From Gibbsiella quercinecans (GTDB taxonomy: Bacteria > Pseudomonadota > Gammaproteobacteria > Enterobacterales > Enterobacteriaceae): 64,000 bases of DNA. The stretch lies in NCBI RefSeq assembly GCF_002291425.1, contig NZ_CP014136.1, positions 4,712,001 through 4,776,000 of the forward strand, given 5' to 3'. Made by a program: the position numbers and the translations under genes. How positions within the stretch are numbered: position 1 is the first letter of the stretch; each line of letters opens with the position of its first letter. Under the pieces are notes generated by a model. That model had not been told where the DNA came from, made no database searches, and was given only the letters and a program-made list of their open reading frames with translations. Positions 33,083 to 42,049 of this stretch are shown in pieces.

Positions 33083-33841
33083 ATGTTCTGGTCCCAACTC
33101 ACCTGGTCTGAATTGCCGGAACGTCTGGCCGCCGTTAATCATGCCGCCATGTTGCCGGTGGGCGCGACGGAGCAGCACGGCCCGCATTTGGGCTGCGGTG
33201 TTGATGCCGTATTGGCGGAACGTTTGTGCAGCGCGGTTGCCCGCGCCACCGGGGTGCCGATGTTGCCGACGCTGCCCTATGGGTGTTCCATCGGCCATAG
33301 CCGGCAATGGCCGGGCACGCTGGCGGTGCAGCCGATAACCATGATTGAACTGGTTAAGCAGATTGGCGATTGGGCGTATGCCAGTGGGGTCCGGCGCTTG
33401 TTTATCGTCAACGCCCATGTCACCAACGCGGCGCCGTTGCGCTGCGCATTGGAGATGCTGCGTGCCGAGTATGACGATCTGATGGTCGCGGTGGTGAACT
33501 CCGCCACCATCAGTGAGCGGGTGCGGGCGTTTCACTTTGCCGATGCGGATGACTGGCATGCCAACGATGCGGAAACCTCAATAATGCTGGCGGAGACGCC
33601 GGACATGGTGCGCCCGGGCCTGTTGGCCGCGGCGGACGATCCCGATCGCACCGTCGATCATGTCTTTGCGCACCCGGTCAACCACACCAGCGTCAATGGC
33701 GTCACCGGGACCCCAAGCCAGGCCAGTGCAGACAAAGGCAAGCGTTGGTTCCAGTGGATGGTCGAGGATCTCAGCCAACTGATTGCCCGCGGGCAGGCCG
33801 AAACGCCGCCGTTGGATAAGCCGTATCACTGTGCCGGATAA
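33083..33841 (+). CDS. Creatininase-family amidohydrolase, divergent
   Basis: This encodes a 252-residue cytoplasmic metal-dependent hydrolase of the creatininase/FAPy-deformylase family. Metal-binding residues in the first motif are present: Glu30 and His32 ([10 protein letters not shown]) and Asp41. Two other motifs are altered: the usual NGHGGN is NAHVTN (110-115) and the usual HAGE.ETS is HANDAETS (159-166), with Asp in place of Glu. An intact active site is likely but the substrate is probably not creatinine. It lies in an operon with a urea/guanidine-type importer and a glutamine-synthetase-like ligase, so it may open or deformylate the imported nitrogen compound. Confidence 0.82.
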   Translation: MFWSQLTWSELPERLAAVNHAAMLPVGATEQHGPHLGCGVDAVLAERLCSAVARATGVPMLPTLPYGCSIGHSRQWPGTLAVQPITMIELVKQIGDWAYASGVRRLFIVNAHVTNAAPLRCALEMLRAEYDDLMVAVVNSATISERVRAFHFADADDWHANDAETSIMLAETPDMVRPGLLAAADDPDRTVDHVFAHPVNHTSVNGVTGTPSQASADKGKRWFQWMVEDLSQLIARGQAETPPLDKPYHCAG

Positions 33842-33894
33842 ACCCGTTTTGTTTTTCCACCCACTTAGCGCCTACTTCTATTAAGGACGGTATT

Positions 33895-35256
33895 ATGTAT
33901 TCCAGCGAAGAAATCACCCGTATCCAAAATGAGCTGCTCGCCAAAGGCGTGCAGTATTGTATCGGCGCCTTTGTGGATATCCACGGCGTTCCCAAAGGCA
34001 AAGTGGTGCCGATTAGCCATTTGCCGCAGATGGTCAATGGCTCGGAACGTTACACCGGCTATGCGCTGGATGGGTTAGGCCAGGCCCCTAACGATGACGA
34101 GCTGACCTCCATCCCGGATCTAAGCCGGGTTATCCAGTTGCCCTGGCAGCCCAAGATTGCCTGGATGCCCGCCGATAACGCTTTCCAGGGGAAACCCTAT
34201 CCGCTCAATACCCGGGTTGCATTGAAAAATCAGTTGGCGGAAGCCGATAAAATGGGCTTTGGCATGAACCTCGGGATTGAATGCGAAATTTTCCTGCTGA
34301 AAAAGCTGGCGGATGGCTCGCTGGCCGTTCCTCACGCCGGGGATAGACTGACCAAGCCTTGCTACGATGTGCAGGGATTTGTCGATAATTTTTCGTGGCT
34401 GGACAACATGGCCCAACAGATTAACGCGCTGGGCTGGGATCTTTACTCCCTGGATCATGAAGATGCCAATGGCCAGTTTGAGTTCGATTTCAAGTATGCG
34501 GATGCGTTGACCACCTGTGATCGCCTGGTCTTTTTCCGTTTTATGGCCAAACATTTTGCGCAGGCAGAAGGGTTGATCGCCACCATGATGCCGAAGCCCT
34601 TTGCCGACAAGACCGGCAACGGCGCGCATTTCAATATGTCGCTTTATGATAGGGAAAGCGGGGCCAACCTGTTCCAGTGCGATGTCAAAGACGATCCGCG
34701 CGGCCTGGGGTTAACGCCGCTGGGCTACCAGTTCATCGGGGGGATCCTCAAGCACGGCCGTGCGCTTTGCGCCGTGTTGGCGCCGACCGTCAACAGCTAC
34801 AAGCGCCTGGTCCGGCGCGGGGCGATGAGCAATTTTACCTGGGCGCCGGTGTTTAACTCTTACGGCGCCAACAACCGTACCAACTCGGTGCGGGTGCCGT
34901 TCGGCGGCGGGCGCTGCGAATCGCGCAACGCGGATGGCGCGGTCAATCCTTATCTGGCCGCCGCGCTGGTGCTGGCGGCCGGGCTGGAGGGCATCCGGGA
35001 AGGCATCGATCCCGGCGAGCCTAACGAAGATAACCTGTATGCGATCGGCGAAGAGGAGCGCCAGGCGCGGGGCATTCAGTTTTTGCCGCAGACGCTGCAG
35101 GATGCCGTCGCCGCCTTCGCCGCCGATCCGCTGGTTGAAAAAACGCTGGGCACAGCGCTGCGCGATGAATTTATTCGCTATAAAACTAATGAGTGGGAGG
35201 CGTATCATCTTTCCATCAGTAAATGGGAAATTGACCGTTATAGCGATATTTTTTAA
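33895..35256 (+). CDS. glnT: Type III glutamine-synthetase-like ligase (GlnT/GMAS family)
   Basis: This encodes a 453-residue member of the glutamine synthetase superfamily: N-terminal beta-grasp ([21 protein letters not shown]), then the catalytic domain with [40 protein letters not shown], the [12 protein letters not shown] segment and [16 protein letters not shown]. It belongs to the GlnT type III group, which includes gamma-glutamylmethylamide synthetases, so it may ligate ammonia or an amine to glutamate. Most ATP- and metal-binding residues seem intact. It sits 53 nt after the creatininase-family gene and 20 nt before the NikR-like gene, which suggests it assimilates the released amine. 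Confidence 0.85.
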   Translation: MYSSEEITRIQNELLAKGVQYCIGAFVDIHGVPKGKVVPISHLPQMVNGSERYTGYALDGLGQAPNDDELTSIPDLSRVIQLPWQPKIAWMPADNAFQGKPYPLNTRVALKNQLAEADKMGFGMNLGIECEIFLLKKLADGSLAVPHAGDRLTKPCYDVQGFVDNFSWLDNMAQQINALGWDLYSLDHEDANGQFEFDFKYADALTTCDRLVFFRFMAKHFAQAEGLIATMMPKPFADKTGNGAHFNMSLYDRESGANLFQCDVKDDPRGLGLTPLGYQFIGGILKHGRALCAVLAPTVNSYKRLVRRGAMSNFTWAPVFNSYGANNRTNSVRVPFGGGRCESRNADGAVNPYLAAALVLAAGLEGIREGIDPGEPNEDNLYAIGEEERQARGIQFLPQTLQDAVAAFAADPLVEKTLGTALRDEFIRYKTNEWEAYHLSISKWEIDRYSDIF

Positions 35257-35276
35257 GCCATTACCTTGGAGAGCCT

Positions 35277-35747
35277 ATGAGTCGCCCAGACGAAAAGTCC
35301 ACCTTATCGGTTAGCCGCATCAGCATTTCGATGGATCCTGACGTTCTCCAGGAATTGGATCAGATGGTCGAGAACCGTGGATATGAAAGCCGCTCCCAGG
35401 CGATCAGCGACATGATCAATCAGCAGTTGGTGGAACATAAGCGGCAACTGGGCAATGAGGTGATGGTGGGAACCATCACCCTTTTTTACGATCGCAATAC
35501 CCGTGGCTTGCAAAGAAAACTGTCGGATATTCAATACAACAATATCGCCGAAGTGATCAGCTCGCTGCATGTGCACCTGACGGAAAATAAAATGATGGAG
35601 GTCATTCTGGTTCAGGGGCCGGCGAAAAAGCTGCAAGCCATTACCGACCAGTTCGCCATCCTGAAAGGGGTCATTATGGCGAAACTGCAACCGATGGCGG
35701 CCGTTACCGCGGTGATACCGCCGGTGCACAGCCGCAGCGCCAGTTAA
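35277..35747 (+). CDS. NikR-like ribbon-helix-helix regulator lacking canonical nickel ligands
   Basis: This encodes a 156-residue protein with an N-terminal ribbon-helix-helix (SVSRISISMDPDVLQELDQM, RGYESRSQAISDMI) and a C-terminal ACT-like NikR domain. In recalled E. coli NikR the high-affinity nickel site is His76, His87, His89 and Cys95. Here the equivalents are Tyr87, His98, His100 and Met106: the LHVH pair survives but the other two ligands are lost. It probably does not sense nickel in the standard way. It is the last gene of the sigma-54 nitrogen operon, with GGAGAG before the ATG, so it may autoregulate it through another ligand. A structural repressor role is inference. Confidence 0.85.
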   Translation: MSRPDEKSTLSVSRISISMDPDVLQELDQMVENRGYESRSQAISDMINQQLVEHKRQLGNEVMVGTITLFYDRNTRGLQRKLSDIQYNNIAEVISSLHVHLTENKMMEVILVQGPAKKLQAITDQFAILKGVIMAKLQPMAAVTAVIPPVHSRSAS

Positions 35748-35908
35748 CGCGGCGGGGGAGCGCTTGGCGGGCGTACAGAGCGCCGCCGGCGAAAAAGTGT
35801 GAGCTGATATTTCTTGACATAAAACTGTCACTTAAGGGTTCTATTTTCATGGCAGACCAATACAGCACAGCGTTGCTGATTAAAATAAGTGCCATTAAGG
35901 AACACATC

Positions 35909-37198
35909 ATGCGTATTTCCCCCCTCGTCGTTGCGATAACCTGCTCGTTATTGTCACCTCAGTTCGTTGCCGCTAAAACGGTGGATGCCGCGCCCGATCT
36001 TGGCCGGGTGACTGCCATTGTCGAAACGACCACCCCTGATAGCCGGCAGCCGGCGTTTATTACGTTGGATAACCAGGTGCGGGAAAGCCTGTTGCAGGCG
36101 TTGAAAGGCGATGCGCCGGTGTTGCAGCGCGATATGCTGGAGAAAGCGAAACAGAGCAAACTGCAGGCGGATACTGCCTGGTTGAAAGCCAGCGGCTATG
36201 ATTTCGCCACCGAGAAAAACCAGCAGGCCGGCATTGCCATCCTGGAATCCTTCAACACCTTGTCGGCAGACATTAAGGCCAAAAGCCTGGCGACGGTTAC
36301 CCAGATCAACCTGGAAGCCCCGGCAGGGGAAAGGGCGCAGGCGCTGGTGGATGCTGAAGGCATCAACCACCTGTATTTCCTGGCCGAAGCCCTTGGCCCG
36401 CGCCTGGGCGCCGCCTTCATTGAAGCCTATAACAAAGGCGAACTGAACAAGGCCGCGGCGCTGATTAAAGCCAGCGAAGTCAGCACCAGCGCGGCTAAAA
36501 AGCACTTCAATTACCCGCGCCCATTCCAGGTGCCGGGCAACACCATTCATCTGGTGCCGGATTCGGTGGTGATAAAAGACAATAAACCCTACAGCGCAGA
36601 CGGCGGCGCCTTCCCCAGCGGCCATACCAATACCGGTTATACCGATGCGCTGCTGATGGCGGAAATGATCCCAGAGCGTTTTGTGCCGCTGGTCGATCGC
36701 GGTGCGCGCTATGGCTTCTCGCGCGTGGTGTTAGGGGTACACTACCCGTTGGACGTTATGGGTTCGCGGATGATCACCGAGCGCAACGTCGCCAACTACC
36801 TGAACGATCCTAAATACCGGGTGCTGTTTGACGAGGCCAAAACCCAACTGCGCGCGGCCCTGGCGAAAGCCTGCGGCATGAGCCTGAAGGAGTGCGCCCG
36901 CCCGCAAGGGGAGAGCGATCCTTACACCGCACCGGCGATGACGCATTTTTACCGCTATACCATGACCTATGGCTTGCCGAAAGCCGTGCCTAACGCCGCC
37001 GGCGCGGTAACGGTGCCGGCCGGGGCCGAAGTGTTGCTGGAGGCGCCGTTGCCTGGCCTGAGCAGCGCAGAACGCCGCCGCCTGATGGCGCGCACGGCGC
37101 TGGCGGATGGTTACGCGCTGTCCGGCGGTGAGGGCGAGCAGAATTTCTGGCAGCGCCTGAACCTGCATGATGCAGTGCTGAGCGCCCACCACGGTTAA
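35909..37198 (+). CDS. Secreted PAP2-family acid phosphatase
   Basis: This encodes a 429-residue periplasmic protein: signal peptide to about residue 22 (LSPQFVAA), then a helical PAP2 domain with the three conserved motifs K-x6-RP (KKHFNYPRP), PSGHT and SRVVLGVHYPLD (catalytic His and Asp). Two cysteines in ACGMSLKECA near residue 330 may form a disulphide. The C-terminal ~100 residues are an extra beta-like tail beyond ordinary class A phosphatases (about 250). It should release phosphate from organic esters. The ATG at 35909 has AAGGAA upstream. It is probably separately transcribed. Confidence 0.82.
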   Translation: MRISPLVVAITCSLLSPQFVAAKTVDAAPDLGRVTAIVETTTPDSRQPAFITLDNQVRESLLQALKGDAPVLQRDMLEKAKQSKLQADTAWLKASGYDFATEKNQQAGIAILESFNTLSADIKAKSLATVTQINLEAPAGERAQALVDAEGINHLYFLAEALGPRLGAAFIEAYNKGELNKAAALIKASEVSTSAAKKHFNYPRPFQVPGNTIHLVPDSVVIKDNKPYSADGGAFPSGHTNTGYTDALLMAEMIPERFVPLVDRGARYGFSRVVLGVHYPLDVMGSRMITERNVANYLNDPKYRVLFDEAKTQLRAALAKACGMSLKECARPQGESDPYTAPAMTHFYRYTMTYGLPKAVPNAAGAVTVPAGAEVLLEAPLPGLSSAERRRLMARTALADGYALSGGEGEQNFWQRLNLHDAVLSAHHG

Positions 37199-37215
37199 CA
37201 CCCCGCCGATAAAAC

Positions 37216-37241
37216 ATGCCAGCCAGGTTTCTGGCTGGCAT
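37216..37241. terminator. Terminator shared by the PAP2 and cytochrome c genes
   Basis: A perfect 11-bp stem ATGCCAGCCAG / CTGGCTGGCAT with a GTTT loop lies between two convergent genes. On the minus strand it is followed by GTTTTATC, so it mainly terminates the dehydrogenase operon. Confidence 0.78.
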
Positions 37242-37251
37242 GCGCCGATCG

Positions 37252-38664
37252 CTAAGTGCGTTTCTTACGCCGCCGGATGCTGAACCCGGCCACCCCCAAC
37301 GCCACCACGGCAACCCCCGCCCAGATTATCGCCCCGGCATAGCGCAACAACGCGTTGGGCTGGCCGCTTTGCAACGTTTCCTCCACCGTGCGTTGGCTAA
37401 CGTGCTGCGTCGGCGAACCAAACGCCGTCGAAACATAGTCCACGACCTTGGTCAGCTCGGCGGTGGTGAACTGGTTGGCGAAGGCCGGCATAAAGGCATG
37501 CCCGGCGGGCGTCACGCGATTAACCCCCTCCGCGACGGTCATGATCAGGTTGGCCGGATCGGCCGAACCGACGGCGGATGAGCCGACCAGCGACGGATAG
37601 AAGTGTTGCGCGTCTTGCGTGCCGCGCCCGTCGTTACCATGGCAGGCCGCGCAGGCGCCGTTATATATCTGTGCGCCGCTCATGTTAGCCGTGTCGATAT
37701 AGCTACGAATATCGGCGGACATGCCGGTTTCGATCTGCCCCAACGGCGCGGGCGCCGAGTGGGTGCCGCCCGAACGCGGCGTGGTTTCGCCGTTGTTGAT
37801 AGGCGGCACGCCGCGCAGGTAGCGAGCGATGCTGAGCAGATCGCTGTCGTCCAGTTTGGAAAAAGAGGCGGAAACCGCTGTGCCCATCTCTCCGGCCGCA
37901 ATCGCTTTACCGTGCAGGGCGCCGGTTTTCAGATAGGTGACAATCTCATCCTGGCGCCAGTTGCCGATGCCGGCCGCCGGATCCGGCGTGATATTGGGCG
38001 CCGTCCAGCCATTCACCTTACCGCCGGCCAGCAGTTTATCGCCGGATTCCGCCATCATCAGGTTGCGCGGCGTGTGGCAGGTGGAACAGTGCGCCAGGGT
38101 TTTGACCAGGTACTCGCCGCGTTCACTGCTGCCCGGCGCGGCATCGGCGCCGGGCACCACCCCCTGATTCAGGAACAGCGCATTCCAAAAGAACATCGCC
38201 GGGCGCAGCGAGAAAGGAAAGCCGAGTTTGGTTTCCGGCGCGGGTTTATCCACCGGTTTCACGCCGAGCATCAGATAGGAATAGAGCGCCTTCAGATCGT
38301 CATCGCTCATCCCGGCAAAGGCGGTGTAGGGCATCGCCGGGTAAAGGTAATGATTCCCCGGGGCGACCCCTTTGCGCATCACGCGGGTGAAGTCCTCCAG
38401 GGAATACTGTCCGATGCCGTATTTCAACGACGGGGTGATGTTCGAACCATAAATCGTGCCCAACGGCGATTGCAGTGCATAACCGCCGGAAAAGCCGTCG
38501 CCGTGCGTAGGGTTTTGATGGCAGGCGGCGCAGTCCCCGGCGGTGGCCAGATAAGCGCCGCGCTGAACCCGTGCCGGATCGGCATCCGCGGTGGCGGCGT
38601 GGGCGGCGGCGCAGAGGCTTAACAGCAGCGTGCCGGTAGCGGTGCGCATCATGGGAAGTCTCAT
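37252..38664 (-). CDS. Triheme cytochrome c subunit of a membrane sugar/polyol dehydrogenase
   Basis: This encodes a 470-residue periplasmic protein with a signal peptide (about 1-24), three CXXCH haem sites at Cys45/48-His49, Cys193/196-His197 and Cys338/341-His342, and a C-terminal membrane helix (AGAIIWAGVAVVALGVAGFSI) before a basic tail. This is the layout of the cytochrome subunit of gluconate, sorbitol and fructose dehydrogenases and alcohol dehydrogenases that pass electrons to ubiquinone. It begins 3 nt after the GMC subunit stop and is the last gene of a three-gene operon. Substrate is set by the flavoprotein; sorbitol, fructose or gluconate are candidates. Confidence 0.9.
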   Translation of the reverse strand: MRLPMMRTATGTLLLSLCAAAHAATADADPARVQRGAYLATAGDCAACHQNPTHGDGFSGGYALQSPLGTIYGSNITPSLKYGIGQYSLEDFTRVMRKGVAPGNHYLYPAMPYTAFAGMSDDDLKALYSYLMLGVKPVDKPAPETKLGFPFSLRPAMFFWNALFLNQGVVPGADAAPGSSERGEYLVKTLAHCSTCHTPRNLMMAESGDKLLAGGKVNGWTAPNITPDPAAGIGNWRQDEIVTYLKTGALHGKAIAAGEMGTAVSASFSKLDDSDLLSIARYLRGVPPINNGETTPRSGGTHSAPAPLGQIETGMSADIRSYIDTANMSGAQIYNGACAACHGNDGRGTQDAQHFYPSLVGSSAVGSADPANLIMTVAEGVNRVTPAGHAFMPAFANQFTTAELTKVVDYVSTAFGSPTQHVSQRTVEETLQSGQPNALLRYAGAIIWAGVAVVALGVAGFSIRRRKKRT

Positions 38665-38667
38665 TGT

Positions 38668-40260
38668 TCACATCTCCCTGATAATGGTGTCGGCCATGCG
38701 CAACGCCAGCGCGATCCCGGTCAGCGTTGGGTTGACGGTGGCGGAAGTCGGCATCACGCCGGTAGTGGCGAGGAACAGGTTGGGGTGATCGTGGGTGCGG
38801 CAGTCCGCGTCGACCACGGAATCCGCCGGATTGCTCCCCATGATGACGGTGCCCATGATGTGAAACTGGTTGCGCCAGCCGGTGGGCGCTTCGATGATGT
38901 CACCGCCGAAGGCCTGCAGGAAATTGGCGAAGTCTTTATAAGCCTGCGGGCGCATCCCGCGCACGTAGCTGTCCAGATGGTAATTCACCTTGAGCATCGG
39001 CAGGCCGATGGCATCGCGGCGCGCATAGTTGGGTTGCACCCGGTTGTTGGGATCGGGCAGGGTTTCGCTCATGGTGCTGATGTTCATGATGCGCGAGGCG
39101 CGATCGCGAATAGCCTCGTCCAACGCCGGCCCCATGATGCCGGCTTTCAGCAGTGGCGGGGTCACGTCAACGTTCGGCACCAGGTTGCGCAGGCTGTAGC
39201 GGATGGCGGAATGCTGGGCGCGCGAAGCTTCGTCGCGGCGGTTGGCGATGGTGCCGTGCTGCACCGAGCCGCGCCCGGTCCACAGCGGTTCATCGGCCAG
39301 AAAGGTCATGCTCAGGCCGGTGTGGTCCATCAAATTACGGCCAACCTGATCGGAGCTGTTGGCAACGTCGGACATCAACAGCAGTTTCGGCGTTTCCAGG
39401 CCATGCGCCGCCAGGATGAAGTAGCGGGCGGTCAGGCGGGTATCGCTGCCGTCCGGCTTGCGATAGTGCACGGCGACAATACGGTTGTTCGGCCCTTTTT
39501 CCAACCGGTAGGCGACGGATTCGGTGCGCAGATCGACGCCGAGCGCCACGGCCTTATCCACGTGCATATCGCCTGAATACATGGCGCCGATCGGGCAAAC
39601 CGGCTCACAGTTATTGTTGCCGGCGCAGGCCGGGCGGCCGTCGTAAGGGCGCGACACGCGGGCGTGCGGCTCGTGGATCACCTGGTAACCCAGTGGGCCG
39701 AGCTTGGCCTGCATGCGCTGCACCATGTAGGGCTTGGCTTCCGGCGGCAGCGGATACTCGGCTGAGCGCGGTGGGTAGGCACCACGCCCTTGGCCGCTTT
39801 GGTCTTCCTCGCCGGTGCCCACCACGCCGATTTCTCGTTCGGCTTTCAGGTACCAGGGCTCCAGATCGGCATAGGCGATGGGCCAGTCGCGGCCGACGCC
39901 ATACACGCTTTTCAGTTTGAAGTCATTGGGCAGCAGTCGCCAGCAGGCCGAAGCCCAGTGGCGGGTGCTGCCGCCGGCGACTTTAAGGAAGCTGGTGACA
40001 TATTGGAAATCGTCGTCGCCGGCGGCATCAACATAGCCTTCGGTATAGGAGTTGGGCGCCCAGGGCAGGTTGGGATAGGGGGCGCACCAGTTGCGTTTGC
40101 TTGCGCTGTTGCGGTAGTTTTCCACCACCTTCCAGCGTGAAATATAAGGCCCGGCTTCCAGCATAATCACTGATTTGCCGGCCTTGGCCAGTTGATAGGC
40201 GGCGTTGGCGCCCAGCGCGCCGGAGCCGATGATGATCACATCCGCATCAAAATTACTCAT
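38668..40260 (-). CDS. GMC flavoprotein subunit of a membrane sugar/polyol dehydrogenase
   Basis: This encodes a 530-residue FAD oxidoreductase. The N-terminal Rossmann motif IIGSGALGANAAYQLAKAG binds FAD; the C-terminal GMC domain holds the catalytic His segment (NQFHIMGTVIMGSNPADSV) and NLFLATTGVMPTSATVNPT. Cys212, Cys218 and Cys222 (CAGNNNCEPVC) lie where related enzymes bind a 3Fe-4S cluster. There is no own signal sequence, so it is probably carried out by the Tat-signalled small subunit encoded 11 nt upstream. It oxidises a periplasmic sugar or polyol and delivers electrons to the triheme subunit. Substrate uncertain. Confidence 0.9.
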   Translation of the reverse strand: MSNFDADVIIIGSGALGANAAYQLAKAGKSVIMLEAGPYISRWKVVENYRNSASKRNWCAPYPNLPWAPNSYTEGYVDAAGDDDFQYVTSFLKVAGGSTRHWASACWRLLPNDFKLKSVYGVGRDWPIAYADLEPWYLKAEREIGVVGTGEEDQSGQGRGAYPPRSAEYPLPPEAKPYMVQRMQAKLGPLGYQVIHEPHARVSRPYDGRPACAGNNNCEPVCPIGAMYSGDMHVDKAVALGVDLRTESVAYRLEKGPNNRIVAVHYRKPDGSDTRLTARYFILAAHGLETPKLLLMSDVANSSDQVGRNLMDHTGLSMTFLADEPLWTGRGSVQHGTIANRRDEASRAQHSAIRYSLRNLVPNVDVTPPLLKAGIMGPALDEAIRDRASRIMNISTMSETLPDPNNRVQPNYARRDAIGLPMLKVNYHLDSYVRGMRPQAYKDFANFLQAFGGDIIEAPTGWRNQFHIMGTVIMGSNPADSVVDADCRTHDHPNLFLATTGVMPTSATVNPTLTGIALALRMADTIIREM

Positions 40261-40271
40261 TGCCTGCTTCC

Positions 40272-40919
40272 TTACGCGTGTTTCTTGATCAACGCAGTGG
40301 CTTCTGCGAGGTTCTTCGCCCGGCCATCGACCAGCGCCAGCCAGATTTCATCGGGTTCGGGGATCGTGGGGGCCGCCTTGGGCGAGTTTTCCCCCCACTG
40401 CCGGATATTTTCCGGCATCGCCGGTGCGTTTACCCCGTACGGCGGCTCGGCCCAATAGTCGCCGCCGGCGCGGGCATAGCTTGGGCGGATGGTGTTGTCG
40501 GCGGTGGGTTCGTACATCAGTGCGGAAAGGAAAGTGACGAATTTGGCATCATCCACGGCTTTGGTGGTGGAGGGCGTGCCGGTATAGCCCAGGTACCAGG
40601 GGCTGATGATCGCCAGCGCAGTGGCGACGTTTTCATCCGACAATGCGTTGATGACGGCCTCACGGTTGGCGGCACCGTCGGCGTTTAGCGCCGCCGCCAG
40701 CGTGGTTAACCGATTGGGGAAGGTAGGGTCTTGCGCGGTAAGCAACTGTTTAATCCGCTCGGCAATGATCGGATCCAGGCCCTGCCGGCCGGTCAGCCTT
40801 TCGCTGACGGCCAAAATATCGCTTGCAGGTGCGTTAGACATATTATTAGCCGCATGTAAAGGTAGCGACAGAATAACGGGGGTGGATGCCATTAATTTTA
40901 GGAATTTTCGCCTGTCCAC
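40272..40919 (-). CDS. Small (Tat-exported) subunit of the sugar/polyol dehydrogenase
   Basis: This encodes a 215-residue protein starting MDRRKFLKLMAS, a twin-arginine signal followed by a hydrophobic stretch. The rest resembles the FAD-dependent sorbitol dehydrogenase small subunit family (WYLGYTG, SYARAGGDYWAEPPYGVNAP). Family members chaperone and carry the folded flavoprotein through the Tat system. It is first in the operon with the GMC and cytochrome c genes. Confidence 0.88.
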   Translation of the reverse strand: MDRRKFLKLMASTPVILSLPLHAANNMSNAPASDILAVSERLTGRQGLDPIIAERIKQLLTAQDPTFPNRLTTLAAALNADGAANREAVINALSDENVATALAIISPWYLGYTGTPSTTKAVDDAKFVTFLSALMYEPTADNTIRPSYARAGGDYWAEPPYGVNAPAMPENIRQWGENSPKAAPTIPEPDEIWLALVDGRAKNLAEATALIKKHA

Positions 40920-41246
40920 GTTTGTCTCCAGTGATGGGTTATTTTTAAAATTGAAAATCCGCGCGTCATTTTTTATTTCCCGGTGTTCCTCGCGGCAGTG
41001 TGTTCTGCTGCGTTTTTACCCGCAGCTTGATTGAACAGGGAAAATAATATCGCCGCTGAGCCGTTGGCATTATTGGGGGCGGTTTTTTGTGCGCCGGCCT
41101 GCCGAAATAATTAAACGTTAACCGGGTTAGCGTGCGTGGTGGCCACGAAAACCCGCGCTAAATAAAGCATCAGGCCGCCGCGGTATAAAAAACCGCCGGC
41201 AGGGTAAAATAACAGCGAGATAATTAATGCCTCTGTTAGGCAATGT
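40920..41246. other. Intergenic region between the HbpS-like and dehydrogenase genes
   Basis: This 327-bp gap contains an imperfect GC-rich hairpin with an A-rich loop near 41175-41205, which may end the HbpS-like transcript. The dehydrogenase promoter presumably lies between it and 40920. No coding frame is supported. Confidence 0.4.
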
Positions 41247-41720
41247 TTACAGACCCAGCGCGGCCGCTTCCGAAATGGCCACTTCGTCCGGGTTGGCCGC
41301 GCCGCTCACGCCTACCGCACCCACCGCTGCGCCATCCAGTTTAACCGGCGTGCCGCCGCCCAGGGGAACCATACCGGGCAAGGTGGCGATGGCGGGTTCA
41401 TTGCCATTAGCGCGTTGCATATATTTTATGGTCGGGGTGCGATACAGCGCGGCCGCCCGGGCCTTCAGGATAGCGGAGTCGACGCAGCCCAGCGGGGCGT
41501 TATCCATGCGCACAAAGGAGAGCAAGGTGCCGGATTGGTCGACCACCGCGATGCAAACCGCGTCATGCAACGCCGCCGCTTTTTGCTCGCCGGCGCTGAT
41601 AAGCTTCGCCGCATCGCTTTGCGCCAGAATTGTCTGGGTGGCCGCTTGGGATAAGAAAGGGGTAAAGAGACACAGCGCGCCCAATAAAGCGAAGCGGCCG
41701 GCACGGAAACCTGACGTCAT
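41247..41720 (-). CDS. Periplasmic HbpS/GlcG-family protein
   Basis: This encodes a 157-residue protein with a signal peptide (cleavage after LSQAA, about residue 27). The rest is a single GlcG/HbpS domain: CIAVVDQSGTLLSFVRMDNAPLGC, PGMVPLGGGTPVKLDG and GAVGVSGAANPDEVAISEAA. Some members bind haem or act as accessory sensors; others are found beside periplasmic dehydrogenases. It lies upstream of the sugar dehydrogenase operon in the same orientation, which suggests a linked role. Function unproven. Confidence 0.78.
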   Translation of the reverse strand: MTSGFRAGRFALLGALCLFTPFLSQAATQTILAQSDAAKLISAGEQKAAALHDAVCIAVVDQSGTLLSFVRMDNAPLGCVDSAILKARAAALYRTPTIKYMQRANGNEPAIATLPGMVPLGGGTPVKLDGAAVGAVGVSGAANPDEVAISEAAALGL

Positions 41721-42049
41721 GTTTTTCTTCCTGTGGTCATGCCCAACACCCTTTGTGCAGCGGCAAAACCAACGCGCCTGCCGCTGAAAGTATGAAGGGG
41801 ATATCGGTAATAAATTTCACGCTTTTAATAGCATTAACTTTTGGTAAAAACAAACGCCCCTAATCTGATTTGTTATCTGGAATAAGTAATAAATTACGAC
41901 AAAATATGTATTTTGTTTTTATGGCGTAGCCCATGGGTGAGTTATTTTCCCACGGGGATAATTCAGTGATTAAACTTATTTCTTGCGGTTATGAGTTGTA
42001 TGGCTGTTATTTATCATTCCTCGTTATTACTGGCGATTATTTGTTCGCG
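41721..42049. other. Intergenic region with a possible MITE-end relic
   Basis: This 329-bp AT-rich gap has no coding frame I support. At 41778-41803 a 26-base stretch matches the terminal repeat of the MITE-like family (51603-51628) at 22 positions, without an opposite end nearby. Confidence 0.4.

Noticed and set aside
35277-35747. Assignment as a true nickel regulator of a nik operon
   Set aside because: Two of the four nickel ligand positions are replaced (Tyr87, Met106) and no nickel transporter gene is near.
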